Shown in pieces: positions 48,795-56,367 of a stretch of DNA of 64,000 bases (its first letter is position 1; the number at the start of each line of letters is the position of its first letter). The position numbers and the translations under genes were made by a program. Source of the DNA: NCEH01 sp002257205. GTDB taxonomy: Bacteria; Pseudomonadota; Alphaproteobacteria; Rhizobiales; Xanthobacteraceae. The DNA lies in assembly GCF_043195105.1 (NCBI RefSeq), contig NZ_JBAFWO010000003.1. The stretch is one strand, 5' to 3'. The notes under the pieces were generated by a model. It made no database searches, had not been told where the DNA came from, and saw only the letters and a program-made list of their open reading frames with translations.

Positions 48795-49838
48795 TCAATT
48801 GTCGAAGCCGACCTTGTCGATCAGCTCGCTGGCCTTCTTGCGCGCCTTGGCGATGTCCACCAGCGAGATGGGATCCACCTTCAGCGGGCCGAGCTCGCCG
48901 ATGATGGGGTCCACCTTGGCGCCGGCGCGGATCGGATATTCCATGTTCTGCTGCGCATAGATGTGCTGCATGTCGGGCGAGACGGCGAATTCCAGCAGCT
49001 TGATGGCATTGGCCTTGTTGGGCGCATTCTTCGCGACCGCCGCGCCGGAGACGTTCACATGGGTGCCGCCGCCCTCGAAGGTGGGCAGCACCACGTCGAT
49101 GCCGTCGCCCCACTTTTTCTGGTCCGGGCCGCCCTTGCCCGAGCGCATGAGCCCGACATAATAGGAATTGCCGACCGCGATGTCGCAGATGCCGCCGAGG
49201 ATGTCGCGGGCGCCTTCGCGGTCACCGCCGGTGGCCTTGCGGGCGAGATTGGCCTTCAGGCCGCGCAGCCAGTCCTCGGTCTTCGCCTCGCCGTGATGGA
49301 CGATATAAGCGGCGGTCAGCGCGACATTATAGGGGTGCTGGCCCGAGCGGATGCAGATCTTGCCCTTCCATTTGGGATCGGCGAGGTCCTCATAATGGAA
49401 ATTGGCCAGCTTCACGTCCTTGGCCTCATAGACCAGGCGCGCGCGCATGGAGAGGGCGTACCAGTTTCCCGCCGGATCGCGCAGGTTCGCCGGCACGGCG
49501 GCGGTGAGGGTCGCGGTTTCCACCGGCTGGGTCACGCCGGCGTCCACCACGTCCAGCAGATTGCCCACGTCCACGGTCATCAGCACGTCGGCGGGGGAGG
49601 CGGCGCCCTCCGCCTTCACGCGCTCGGCCAGCCCGTCCTTCACGAACACGCTGTTGACCGTGATGCCGGTGGCCTTGGTGAAGGCCTCGAACAGCGGCGC
49701 CGAAAGGCCGGGCTCGCGGGTCGTGTAGACATTGACCACCTCTTCGGCCGTCGCCGGCGCGGCGGATAGCATCGCCCAGCTGCAGGCGGCGAGAAGAAGA
49801 GGGGACCAAGATTTCTTGGACCGAGTTTTTCCGGACAT
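48795..49838 (-). CDS. Ferric iron ABC transporter substrate-binding protein (FbpA/FutA-like)
   Basis: A 347-residue periplasmic protein. A signal peptide (SWSPLLLAACSWAMLSAAPATA) is followed by VVNVYTTREPGLSAPLFEAF, VPANLRDPAGNWYALSMRARLV and two Tyr-rich ligand regions (NSYYVGLM), which fit ferric-ion binding proteins that hold Fe3+ with paired tyrosines. The ATG at 49838 has GAGG 7 nt upstream; GTG 49844 is also in frame. An Irr-like box lies about 110 bp upstream, and the permease gene follows, forming a two-gene operon. Confidence 0.92.
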   Translation of the reverse strand: MSGKTRSKKSWSPLLLAACSWAMLSAAPATAEEVVNVYTTREPGLSAPLFEAFTKATGITVNSVFVKDGLAERVKAEGAASPADVLMTVDVGNLLDVVDAGVTQPVETATLTAAVPANLRDPAGNWYALSMRARLVYEAKDVKLANFHYEDLADPKWKGKICIRSGQHPYNVALTAAYIVHHGEAKTEDWLRGLKANLARKATGGDREGARDILGGICDIAVGNSYYVGLMRSGKGGPDQKKWGDGIDVVLPTFEGGGTHVNVSGAAVAKNAPNKANAIKLLEFAVSPDMQHIYAQQNMEYPIRAGAKVDPIIGELGPLKVDPISLVDIAKARKKASELIDKVGFDN

Positions 49839-49948
49839 GAACACGCCTCATCAAGCGATGCGACAGCGGCACGCGCTGCCAATCTCAGCTTGATCGCTAA
49901 CGCGTCACCCTACGCAGCGTCAACGAAAGAGCGTGTGAAGACAAAAGG

Positions 49949-49963
49949 TTAGAGTATGTCTAA
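49949..49963. promoter_or_regulatory. Irr-box/ICE-like palindrome upstream of the ferric binding-protein gene
   Basis: TTAGAGTATGTCTAA: outer half-sites TTAGA and TCTAA separated by 5 bp, fitting the rhizobial iron control element pattern TTAGAA-N3-TTCTAA with one change in each inner position. It lies about 111 bp upstream of the ATG at 49838. Irr would bind here under iron limitation. Confidence 0.65.
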
Positions 49964-49981
49964 ACAAGATGTTGCGGAGCC

Positions 49982-50016
49982 CAAAAAGAAAAAGCCCGGT
50001 GTTTCCACCGGGCTTT
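49982..50016 (-). terminator. bfr terminator
   Basis: Arms AAAGCCCGGTG (49991-50001) and CACCGGGCTTT (50006-50016) with a TTTC loop. On the minus strand the stem is followed by TTCTTTTTGG, an adequate T-rich tail, 24 bp past the bfr stop. Confidence 0.88.
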
Positions 50017-50039
50017 CAGAACATGGGAAGCAAAAAGGC

Positions 50040-50528
50040 TCAGTGCTCGTCGAGCTCGCCAATGTGATGCTGCGCATAGAGCGGCAGGCCGAGCTTCGCG
50101 ACGAGGTCGAGCTGGGTTTCGAGGAAGTCGATATGGCCTTCCTCGTCCGTCATCAGCTCTTCGAACAGGTCGCGGCTCGGGAAATCCTTTACGGAATGGC
50201 AATAAGCCGCCGCTTCCTGATACAGGGCGCGGGCTTCCTGCTCGGCGGCCAGATCGGCGTCGAGAATTTCCTTCACGTCCTGGCCGATGCGCAGCGGGTC
50301 GAGCACCTGCAGGTTCGGGAAGCCGTCGAGGAACAGGATGCGGTCCACGAACTTGTCGGCGTGCACCATCTCCTCGATGGATTCGGCGCGCCACTTCTTG
50401 GCCAGGGCCTTGTAGCCCCAATTGTCGAGCATGCGGTAATGCAACCAGTATTGGTTGATCGCGGTGAGCTCCGAACGAAGGCCCCGGTTCAGATACTCGA
50501 TGACCTTGGCGTCACCCTTCATGTCCAC
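50040..50528 (-). CDS. bfr: Bacterioferritin
   Basis: A 162-residue iron-storage subunit that assembles into a 24-mer with haem. MDMKGDAKVIEYLNRGLRSELTAINQYWLHYRML, then ESIEEMVHADKFVDRILFLDG and TDEEGHIDFLETQLDL hold the ferroxidase residues (E18-type, E/H pair and E127/H130-type) and the haem methionine expected near M52. The gene carries an Irr-like box 48 bp upstream and lies next to its redox partner, bfd. Confidence 0.97.
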   Translation of the reverse strand: MDMKGDAKVIEYLNRGLRSELTAINQYWLHYRMLDNWGYKALAKKWRAESIEEMVHADKFVDRILFLDGFPNLQVLDPLRIGQDVKEILDADLAAEQEARALYQEAAAYCHSVKDFPSRDLFEELMTDEEGHIDFLETQLDLVAKLGLPLYAQHHIGELDEH

Positions 50529-50575
50529 AACTCCTTAAAGCGGCGCCGCGTGGCTCCGTCTCACTGGAAATATAG

Positions 50576-50590
50576 TTAGAGAAGTTCTAA
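50576..50590. promoter_or_regulatory. Irr-box/ICE-like palindrome upstream of bfr
   Basis: TTAGAGAAGTTCTAA, the same TTAGA-N5-TCTAA frame, extended on the right as ACTAA. It lies 48 bp upstream of the bfr ATG. Irr is known to repress bfr-type storage genes when iron is low. Confidence 0.75.
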
Positions 50591-50626
50591 ACTAAGAGCA
50601 AGCCCACGGCTACTCCGGGTTTTCCC

Positions 50627-50863
50627 TCATTCCGCTGCGATAAGCCGGCCGGTGAGTGCAGCCGCCGGGCATTCGGCGGGGCAAGAAGAGCAGGAGCTTT
50701 GTACCTGATCCATGATGGCGCGAATAGTACGCGCACAGCGTCCGCACTGCGGCGAACAGCCCAGGCAGCGATACACCTCGCCGGGCGAACGGGCGCCGCC
50801 CGAGGACGCCAGGGCGTCGCGGACCTGATGATCAGAAAACACGTTGCACGAACAAACGATCAT
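50627..50863 (-). CDS. bfd: Bacterioferritin-associated ferredoxin
   Basis: A 78-residue BFD-like [2Fe-2S] protein that reduces bacterioferritin iron for release. MIVCSCNVFSD supplies the N-terminal CxC, and RCLGCSPQCGRCARTI supplies the paired cysteines of the family. A short Cys-rich tail (SSCSSCPAEC) is additional. The ATG at 50863 is preferred because the family starts here; a 15-residue upstream extension would read through the regulatory box. The promoter carries an Irr-like palindrome. Confidence 0.93.
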   Translation of the reverse strand: MIVCSCNVFSDHQVRDALASSGGARSPGEVYRCLGCSPQCGRCARTIRAIMDQVQSSCSSCPAECPAAALTGRLIAAE

Positions 50864-50886
50864 GGCTCGACCAAGATCTCCGTTGC

Positions 50887-50901
50887 TTAGAGGGACTCTA
50901 A
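50887..50901. promoter_or_regulatory. Irr-box/ICE-like palindrome upstream of bfd
   Basis: TTAGAGGGACTCTAA, a perfect palindrome outside its central 3 bp. It sits 24 bp upstream of the bfd start, so it probably covers the promoter. Confidence 0.75.
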
Positions 50902-51069
50902 ACAACACCGTAACTGTGTTATTTCTGGCAGACGCCTGCGCGCCTCGTCAATGCCATTACCCCTCCAATGTGGGATCGGCATGCGACATTGGAAGGCTTT
51001 AAAACTAAACCTTCGAATAGTTCTATTTTGCGTGCACGAGGACTACGCAGCGGAAATGGCGGCCGGCAT

Positions 51070-53676
51070 TCACTTCGGCAGGCGCAGCTCGCTGAGCATC
51101 CCGCCCTCGATACCGCGCCGCAGGTTCAGCGTTCCGCCGACGCTGCGCGCCAGTGTGGCAATCCGCGCCATGCGGAACGGCAGGCCGGCGGTTCCGAAGC
51201 GGTCCGCGACGGCGGCATGGCGGGTCACGTCGAGCGCCTGGGCGATTTCCTCTTCCGAGAGGCTGGCCCCCTCGTCGCGGATCAGCACCGCCACGGAGGT
51301 CATGGCTCCTTCCGTCTCGCTCGGCTCCGCGAGGGTCGAGATGAGGACATATTGCCCTTCCGGCGTGCCGCGCAGGGCTTCTTCCAGCAGCAGGCGCAGC
51401 ATCTGCGCGGTGCGGGCGCCATCGCAGCGGATGGTGGCTTGCGGGTTGAAATCGCGCCGGATCAGGATGCGCCGGCGCTGCGCGGTTCCCGCCAGATGGG
51501 CGACCGCCTCGTCCACCAGCGCATTGACGTCCAGCACCGTGCGGATGGGTTCGCCGGGGGGCGCGATCAGGCCCTCGATGTCCTCGAGTGTGGCCATCAG
51601 CTGCCGTCCGGCGAGCACGGCGCCTTCCGCGAGCTTGCTGTAGCGGCGCGTGCCGACGGCGCCGAACGCACCGGAGCGGACCGCTTCCACGAACCCGAAC
51701 ATCACGTTCAAGGGCTCGCGCACCCCGTGGGAGAGCCGGCGCAGCAGCGCGTCGGTATCCTGCAAGGGCTGCGCCGCCCTGGCATCCTGGGGGGCCGCGC
51801 TCTCGCGGAAGACGGCGCAATAAACCGGCAGGTCGTCGGGAGAACGCTCGGTCCGCGCGATCGTCACGTCGAGCGCCGGACGGCCCGCGCCATCCTCAAG
51901 CCGAACGCCGGACGCGCTGACGCGTCCATCCTGCGCGCCTGCGGCGGAGGCGAACAGGGCCTCCACCAGAGGCCGGTCGTCGGTGTGGAAAAGGGTGGCG
52001 AAGGCGGTGCCGACGCGCGCGTCGCGGTCGAGGCCGCCCATGCGGAGCGCGGCCCGGTTCAGATGGTCCACAATGCCCGAGGCATCCAGCAAGGCGACCG
52101 GCACGGGAATGAGGTCCAGCGCCTCATGGCGCACCCGATGCCGCGCCAGCGCGCGGGCGGCCGGCCCGTCCGGCGCCGCGGCTTCGATCGCCCGCACCAG
52201 GTGCACGAGGGCCGTCTCGCCGTTCCAGGGCGCGGAGACCAGGCGCACGTCCACCGGCAGCGCCTCGCCCTCGGCGCGCGCGAAATGCAGCTGGCCGTCG
52301 GTGCCCTCGCGCCACAGGCGCGCGGCGACGCCGCCGGTGCGTTGGAACTCCTGCACATCCGGCACGCCCGCCCAGGCGAGGATGGTGCGATTGACCCGCA
52401 CGAAGCGGCCCTGCTGCTGAACGGCGATGCCGAGCGGCAGCCGGTCCAGCAGGCTGTCGGCGGATTCAACGCCACCCCGGCCCACGGCAATGCTGGCGAT
52501 CTCATCCGGGGCCGAACCAGGGAGCGCCGGACCCACGACAGGCGGACCAAGGTAATTCGGCGAAAGGGGAGGGGGAGCAAGGACCGCGTCGGGCGCCACC
52601 TCGGACGGCGAAGCATGCCGATCCGCGGCATCCATTCGCGATGGCGCGTCCCCGGCGGTATCCGGGTCGTCCGCGCGGGCGCCGCCGTGTTGGCTGGCGA
52701 TCTCTTCGTGGGCGTTTCCCTCGCGGGCGACGTCCGGCGCGGGGCCGTCCTCGTCGTCGTCCCGAGGGTATATCGTGCGGCCATCGCGCGCCGGCTGCGG
52801 CGCGTTCCAGCCGTTCACCGCCTCGTGGAGGGTGCGGGCGATCTCGTGAAACGCGGAGCGCTCCCGCTGCGTGAGCGGACCGCCCCGCAGCGGCACGACA
52901 TTCACCGGCGCATCGTCGCGCTCACCACCCTTGCCCATGCCGGCGGGCGTATCATCGAAGGCGGTGCGCGGCCACAGGATTCCAAAGCCGCGCACGCCGA
53001 TGCGGCGGCGCGTCCCATCCAGCAGCGGCATGCCGCCGAGCACGATCCGGCGCGGATACGGCTCCTGCGTGTGGACCAGCACATCGGCGAAGCTCGCGCC
53101 AGCCTCGATCGCCGCGTCGATGGCGGCGCTGTCGCGCAGCAGGCCGGCGTCCGCCAATTGCCGGAAGCTGCGCCCGAGCCACCCGCCCAGCCGCAGGCCC
53201 AGCCCGTCGACGGCGGATTCCGAAAGAAAGCGGATCACCCCGGCACCGTCCGCTTCCCATGTGAAGCGCACCGGGCGCGGCTCCTGCGTCATGTCGCGCG
53301 CCTCCGCTGCGGGCGTCTCGTGCGTGGGCGGGGTGGTCTGCGGCGCGAGGGCTTCGGGATCGACAAACAGCACCAGCCGTCCGAGGGGCGAGGAGAGGCA
53401 GGCGCAGGAGAACATGCGCGCGGTGAGTTGCGCCGGCAGACGGACCCGTTCCAGATGTCGCACGCCGTTCGGGTCGGCGGCGACCTGCCGCATGATGTCG
53501 AGCACGGATTTCGGCGCCGGCTGATCTTCGCGAAGCCCAAGCTTTGCGCAGGCGGCCGTGGCGGCGATGATCTTGCCGTCCCGGATCGACACCAGGAACG
53601 AGGGAAGATCGCCGCGTCGCAGGGGAGCGAACGCCGGTTCGTTCAATGCCAAGAGGCGCGACGTGTGTTCGCTCAT
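51070..53676 (-). CDS. PAS-domain histidine kinase-like protein with degenerate catalytic region
   Basis: A protein of about 868 residues. The N-terminal part holds PAS-like sensory segments and a Pro/Ala/Asp-rich linker (about 300-390); a PAS domain follows near 420-640 (VPVALLDASGIVDHLNRAALRMGGLDRDARVG). The dimerisation helix has a His at about 650 in LSHGVREPLNVMFGF, close to LSHELRTPLN. The ATP-binding domain lacks the usual N-box Asn (LRLLLEEALRG), and the G1 box is RDEGAS. It resembles polarity kinases such as PdhS/DivL only in general architecture. The start is probably ATG 53676, or GTG 53679. No response regulator is adjacent. Confidence 0.8.
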   Translation of the reverse strand: MSEHTSRLLALNEPAFAPLRRGDLPSFLVSIRDGKIIAATAACAKLGLREDQPAPKSVLDIMRQVAADPNGVRHLERVRLPAQLTARMFSCACLSSPLGRLVLFVDPEALAPQTTPPTHETPAAEARDMTQEPRPVRFTWEADGAGVIRFLSESAVDGLGLRLGGWLGRSFRQLADAGLLRDSAAIDAAIEAGASFADVLVHTQEPYPRRIVLGGMPLLDGTRRRIGVRGFGILWPRTAFDDTPAGMGKGGERDDAPVNVVPLRGGPLTQRERSAFHEIARTLHEAVNGWNAPQPARDGRTIYPRDDDEDGPAPDVAREGNAHEEIASQHGGARADDPDTAGDAPSRMDAADRHASPSEVAPDAVLAPPPLSPNYLGPPVVGPALPGSAPDEIASIAVGRGGVESADSLLDRLPLGIAVQQQGRFVRVNRTILAWAGVPDVQEFQRTGGVAARLWREGTDGQLHFARAEGEALPVDVRLVSAPWNGETALVHLVRAIEAAAPDGPAARALARHRVRHEALDLIPVPVALLDASGIVDHLNRAALRMGGLDRDARVGTAFATLFHTDDRPLVEALFASAAGAQDGRVSASGVRLEDGAGRPALDVTIARTERSPDDLPVYCAVFRESAAPQDARAAQPLQDTDALLRRLSHGVREPLNVMFGFVEAVRSGAFGAVGTRRYSKLAEGAVLAGRQLMATLEDIEGLIAPPGEPIRTVLDVNALVDEAVAHLAGTAQRRRILIRRDFNPQATIRCDGARTAQMLRLLLEEALRGTPEGQYVLISTLAEPSETEGAMTSVAVLIRDEGASLSEEEIAQALDVTRHAAVADRFGTAGLPFRMARIATLARSVGGTLNLRRGIEGGMLSELRLPK

Positions 53677-53806
53677 CACCGCGAATGACACCCCTTGTTT
53701 TTCGGCCGTACCATCTCGACCTGGATCCCAGCAACCTGCATTCTATGCTGGCAGATAAACCTTAACAGTACCGCAAACCCGTAGCCGTCGCATTAATGTT
53801 TCATAT

Positions 53807-53815
53807 TGCGGTGCA
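53807..53815. promoter_or_regulatory. Possible PhaR-type operator upstream of the first phasin gene
   Basis: TGCGGTGCA (TGC-N3-GCA) lies 81 bp upstream of the first phasin. PhaR repressors of some alphaproteobacteria bind a CTGC-N3-GCAG-like element, of which this is the core only. TAAGAT at 53831-53836 may be the -10. Confidence 0.4.
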
Positions 53816-53895
53816 TAGGCTGAGATAGACTAAGATGCGGTTGGAGCGGCCGGCGCCGTTGGCTGATCTCCCCAAAAGCCCGAGGAGTGACGACG

Positions 53896-54459
53896 ATGAC
53901 CACGAAACTGGGTCCCGATCTTGAGCTGCCCGCGGAATTGAGGGCCATTGCCGAAAAGAACGTCACGCAGGCGCGCCAGGCCTTCGATACCCTGTTCGAT
54001 ACGGCCCGCAGCGCCGTGAACGAGTCGGAAGGGCGGATCGAGGAAGTACGTTCCGGCATGCGGGAATTGCGTCAGAAAACCCTCGGCCTCGTCGAATCCA
54101 ACGTGAATGCCAGCTTCGACTTCCTGAACAAGCTGGTGCGCGCCAAGAACCCGCAGGAAGTCCTTGCCTTGCAAGCCGAATTCGTCACCGCGCAGGTTCA
54201 GGCCGTGGCCAGCCAGGCGGCGGCTCTCGGGTCGGACGCGCGCAACCTCGGCGAATCCACCGTGCGCTCGCTCGACGAGCACGCCCGCGCGCTGGCGGAA
54301 CGGGTCCAGGCCCTCGGCGCCGCTGCGGCGCAGCATGCCAAGTCCGGCGCCGAATCCGCCCAGGCGGCCGGCACCGCCGCCGCCCATGATGCGCAGACCG
54401 CGACCCAGCAGGCCGCCAGCCAGTTCGAGCAGCCCAACGATCCGAACCGGACCTACTGA
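53896..54459 (+). CDS. Phasin family protein 1
   Basis: A 187-residue amphipathic helical protein of the phasin_2 family, which coats polyhydroxyalkanoate granules. KNVTQARQAFDTLFDTARSAV, then SNVNASFDFLNKLVRAKNPQEVLALQAEFV are typical; the tail is Ala-rich (AAAQHAKSGAESAQAAG). The ATG at 53896 has GAGGAG 8 nt upstream. A second phasin gene follows after 176 bp with its own promoter. Confidence 0.92.
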   Translation: MTTKLGPDLELPAELRAIAEKNVTQARQAFDTLFDTARSAVNESEGRIEEVRSGMRELRQKTLGLVESNVNASFDFLNKLVRAKNPQEVLALQAEFVTAQVQAVASQAAALGSDARNLGESTVRSLDEHARALAERVQALGAAAAQHAKSGAESAQAAGTAAAHDAQTATQQAASQFEQPNDPNRTY

Positions 54460-54479
54460 AGAAATTCGGCCGAAGTCGT

Positions 54480-54512
54480 TGTGCGGCGCAAAAACAATTT
54501 TTGTGCCGCACA
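54480..54512 (+). promoter_or_regulatory. 15-bp imperfect palindrome between the phasin genes (terminator or operator)
   Basis: Left arm TGTGCGGCGCAAAAA and right arm TTTTTGTGCCGCACA match with one G-T pair across a 3-nt loop. It lies 20 bp past the first phasin stop and is followed by CTTTT, so it may be a terminator. It also overlaps a possible -35 (TTTTTG, 54498-54503) 18 bp before TATAGT (54522-54527), and contains TGCGGCGCA (TGC-N3-GCA), so it could be the operator of the second phasin gene. Confidence 0.6.
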
Positions 54513-54635
54513 CTTTTGAGCTATAGTGTCGCGGGGTCGAGGCTGAGGGCAGGAAAGTCGCTTTGGCAGTGTTCGAGCGCGCTTTTCGGCCTGCGCGGGC
54601 CTGAATTGAAGCCAAGCCACCGCACCGAGGGAACT

Positions 54636-55094
54636 ATGAACGACACCTTTGCCAAAGCCTTCCAGGACCAAATGAACGCCGCCAACGGCGCGTTCTCCAA
54701 GATGGAAGTTCCGGCCGCTTTCCGCGAAATGGCGGAAAAGAGCGTCGAGAGCTATCGCGACAATTACGAAAAGCTCAAGGCTGCCGCAACGCAGACCAGC
54801 GACATCCTCGAAGACAGCTATTCGACCGCGAGCAAGGGTGTCTCCGAATACAATCTCAAGTCGCTCGAAATCCTGCGCTCGAACGTGAATGCCGCGTTCG
54901 ATTTCTTCGCGTCGGTGGTTTCCGCGAAGTCGGCGGCCGAGGCGGTGGAGCTTTCCACCTCGCATCTGCGCCACCAGTTCGACGCGCTTTCCGGCCAAGC
55001 GAAGGAATTGTCGGCCCTCGCGCAGAAGATCGCGACTGAATCCTCCGAGCCCATCAAGGCCGGCGTGGAAAAGACCCTCAACAAGGCGGCCTGA
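54636..55094 (+). CDS. Phasin family protein 2
   Basis: A 152-residue phasin. MNDTFAKAFQDQMNAANGAFSKMEVPAAFREMAEKSVESYRDNYEKLK and then NLKSLEILRSNVNAAFDFFASVVSAKSAAEAVELSTSHL are classic. It shares the core SNVNA-FDF with phasin 1, so the pair arose by duplication. The ATG at 54636 is preceded by CGAGGGAA. It ends at a strong terminator. Confidence 0.95.
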   Translation: MNDTFAKAFQDQMNAANGAFSKMEVPAAFREMAEKSVESYRDNYEKLKAAATQTSDILEDSYSTASKGVSEYNLKSLEILRSNVNAAFDFFASVVSAKSAAEAVELSTSHLRHQFDALSGQAKELSALAQKIATESSEPIKAGVEKTLNKAA

Positions 55095-55123
55095 TCGCAC
55101 GTCTTCGTTTGAATGCTTCGAAG

Positions 55124-55150
55124 AGGCGCCGGTCTGCCGGCGCCTTTTTA
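55124..55150 (+). terminator. Terminator of the second phasin gene
   Basis: Arms AGGCGCCGG and CCGGCGCCT with loop TCTG, followed by TTTTATTAG; 29 bp after the stop. Confidence 0.93.
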
Positions 55151-55344
55151 TTAGAGCCTTTCTTATCGCGGATTTTTTTTGCTGCCGCGCACTCCGGCTT
55201 CATCCGCGCCCCGCCTGCGCGCCGACGGTCCGATCGTGCCGCCGCCCGCACGCCGTATCCGGCGGCTTTGCCTATCGTCACGGGATCGCGCCTTGACGGG
55301 CACCGCGCGTCTTGCCAAGACGCGCGGGTCCAAGTGAGCACAAA

Positions 55345-56367
55345 ATGCGCGCCATCGGTTCCTATTCGCCCATCCTGCTTGTCGGCCCGTCCTGGGTCGG
55401 GGACATGGTGATGGCGGCGAGCCTGATCGAAAGCCTGCGCATCCGCGATCCCGGCCGCCCCATCGACGTCATCGCGCCACCGGCGTCGCTGCCGATCGCG
55501 CGGCTGATCCGGGGCGTGCGCAGAACCATTCCCCTCGGCCTCGGTCATGGCGAGTTCGGCCTCATGGAGCGCTGGAAGGCCGGGCGCGCGCTGCGCAAGG
55601 AAGGCTATGGCAAGGCCATCATCCTGCCCCGCGCCTTCAAGGCCGCCATCGTGCCCTTCGCCGCCGGCATTCCCGAGCGCATCGGCTATGCCGCCGAGGG
55701 CCGCAGCCTGCTGCTGACGGATTCGCGCCCCGACCGGGATCGCAAGACCGCGCGCACAATCGACCGTTTCGTCGCCCTCGGCGCCCCGCGCGGCGACCAA
55801 CTGGCCGCGCCCCGTCCCACCCTGTTCCTGCCCGACGGCGCGCGCGAGGCGGCGGCCGGGCGGTTTCCGCTCGCGGGGGAGGGGCCGGTGATGGCGCTCT
55901 GCCCGGGCGCGGAATATGGCCCGGCCAAGCAATGGCCGGCCACCAAGTTCGCCCGCCTCGCCGCCCGCGCGGTGGAAGCGGGCTATCGCGTGCGCATCCT
56001 CGGCGGGCCGAAGGATGTCTCCATCGCGGCGCAGATCGTGAAGCAGAGCGGCGTGCCGGTGGACAATATCGCCGGCAAGACCACGCTGATGGATGCCGCC
56101 GCCCTGCTGGGCCTGGCGGATGTGGTGGTCTCCAATGATTCCGGCCTCATGCACGTGGCCGGCGCGCTCGACCGGCCTTTGGTGGTGATCTACGGCTCCA
56201 GCTCGGAAAAGATGACGCCGCCCACCGGCCCCCGAGCCCGCGTGGTGGCGCGCGAGCTGCCCTGCCGCCCCTGCCACAAGCGCGAATGCCCGCTCGGCAC
56301 CCTGGCCTGCCTGGAAGTGATCGCCCCCGAAGAGGTTCTGGCGGCGGCACGGGCCGTGCGGGTATGA
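55345..56367 (+). CDS. waaF: Lipopolysaccharide heptosyltransferase II
   Basis: A 340-residue GT9 glycosyltransferase that adds the second heptose to the LPS inner core. ILLVGPSWVGDMVMAASLI at the start, CPGAEYGPAKQWPATKFA and VVSNDSGLMHVAGALDRPLVVIYG are family signatures; the Cys-rich patch LPCRPCHKRECPLGTLACL is also conserved. The ATG at 55345 is the family start. It overlaps waaC by 4 bp. Confidence 0.94.
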   Translation: MRAIGSYSPILLVGPSWVGDMVMAASLIESLRIRDPGRPIDVIAPPASLPIARLIRGVRRTIPLGLGHGEFGLMERWKAGRALRKEGYGKAIILPRAFKAAIVPFAAGIPERIGYAAEGRSLLLTDSRPDRDRKTARTIDRFVALGAPRGDQLAAPRPTLFLPDGAREAAAGRFPLAGEGPVMALCPGAEYGPAKQWPATKFARLAARAVEAGYRVRILGGPKDVSIAAQIVKQSGVPVDNIAGKTTLMDAAALLGLADVVVSNDSGLMHVAGALDRPLVVIYGSSSEKMTPPTGPRARVVARELPCRPCHKRECPLGTLACLEVIAPEEVLAAARAVRV

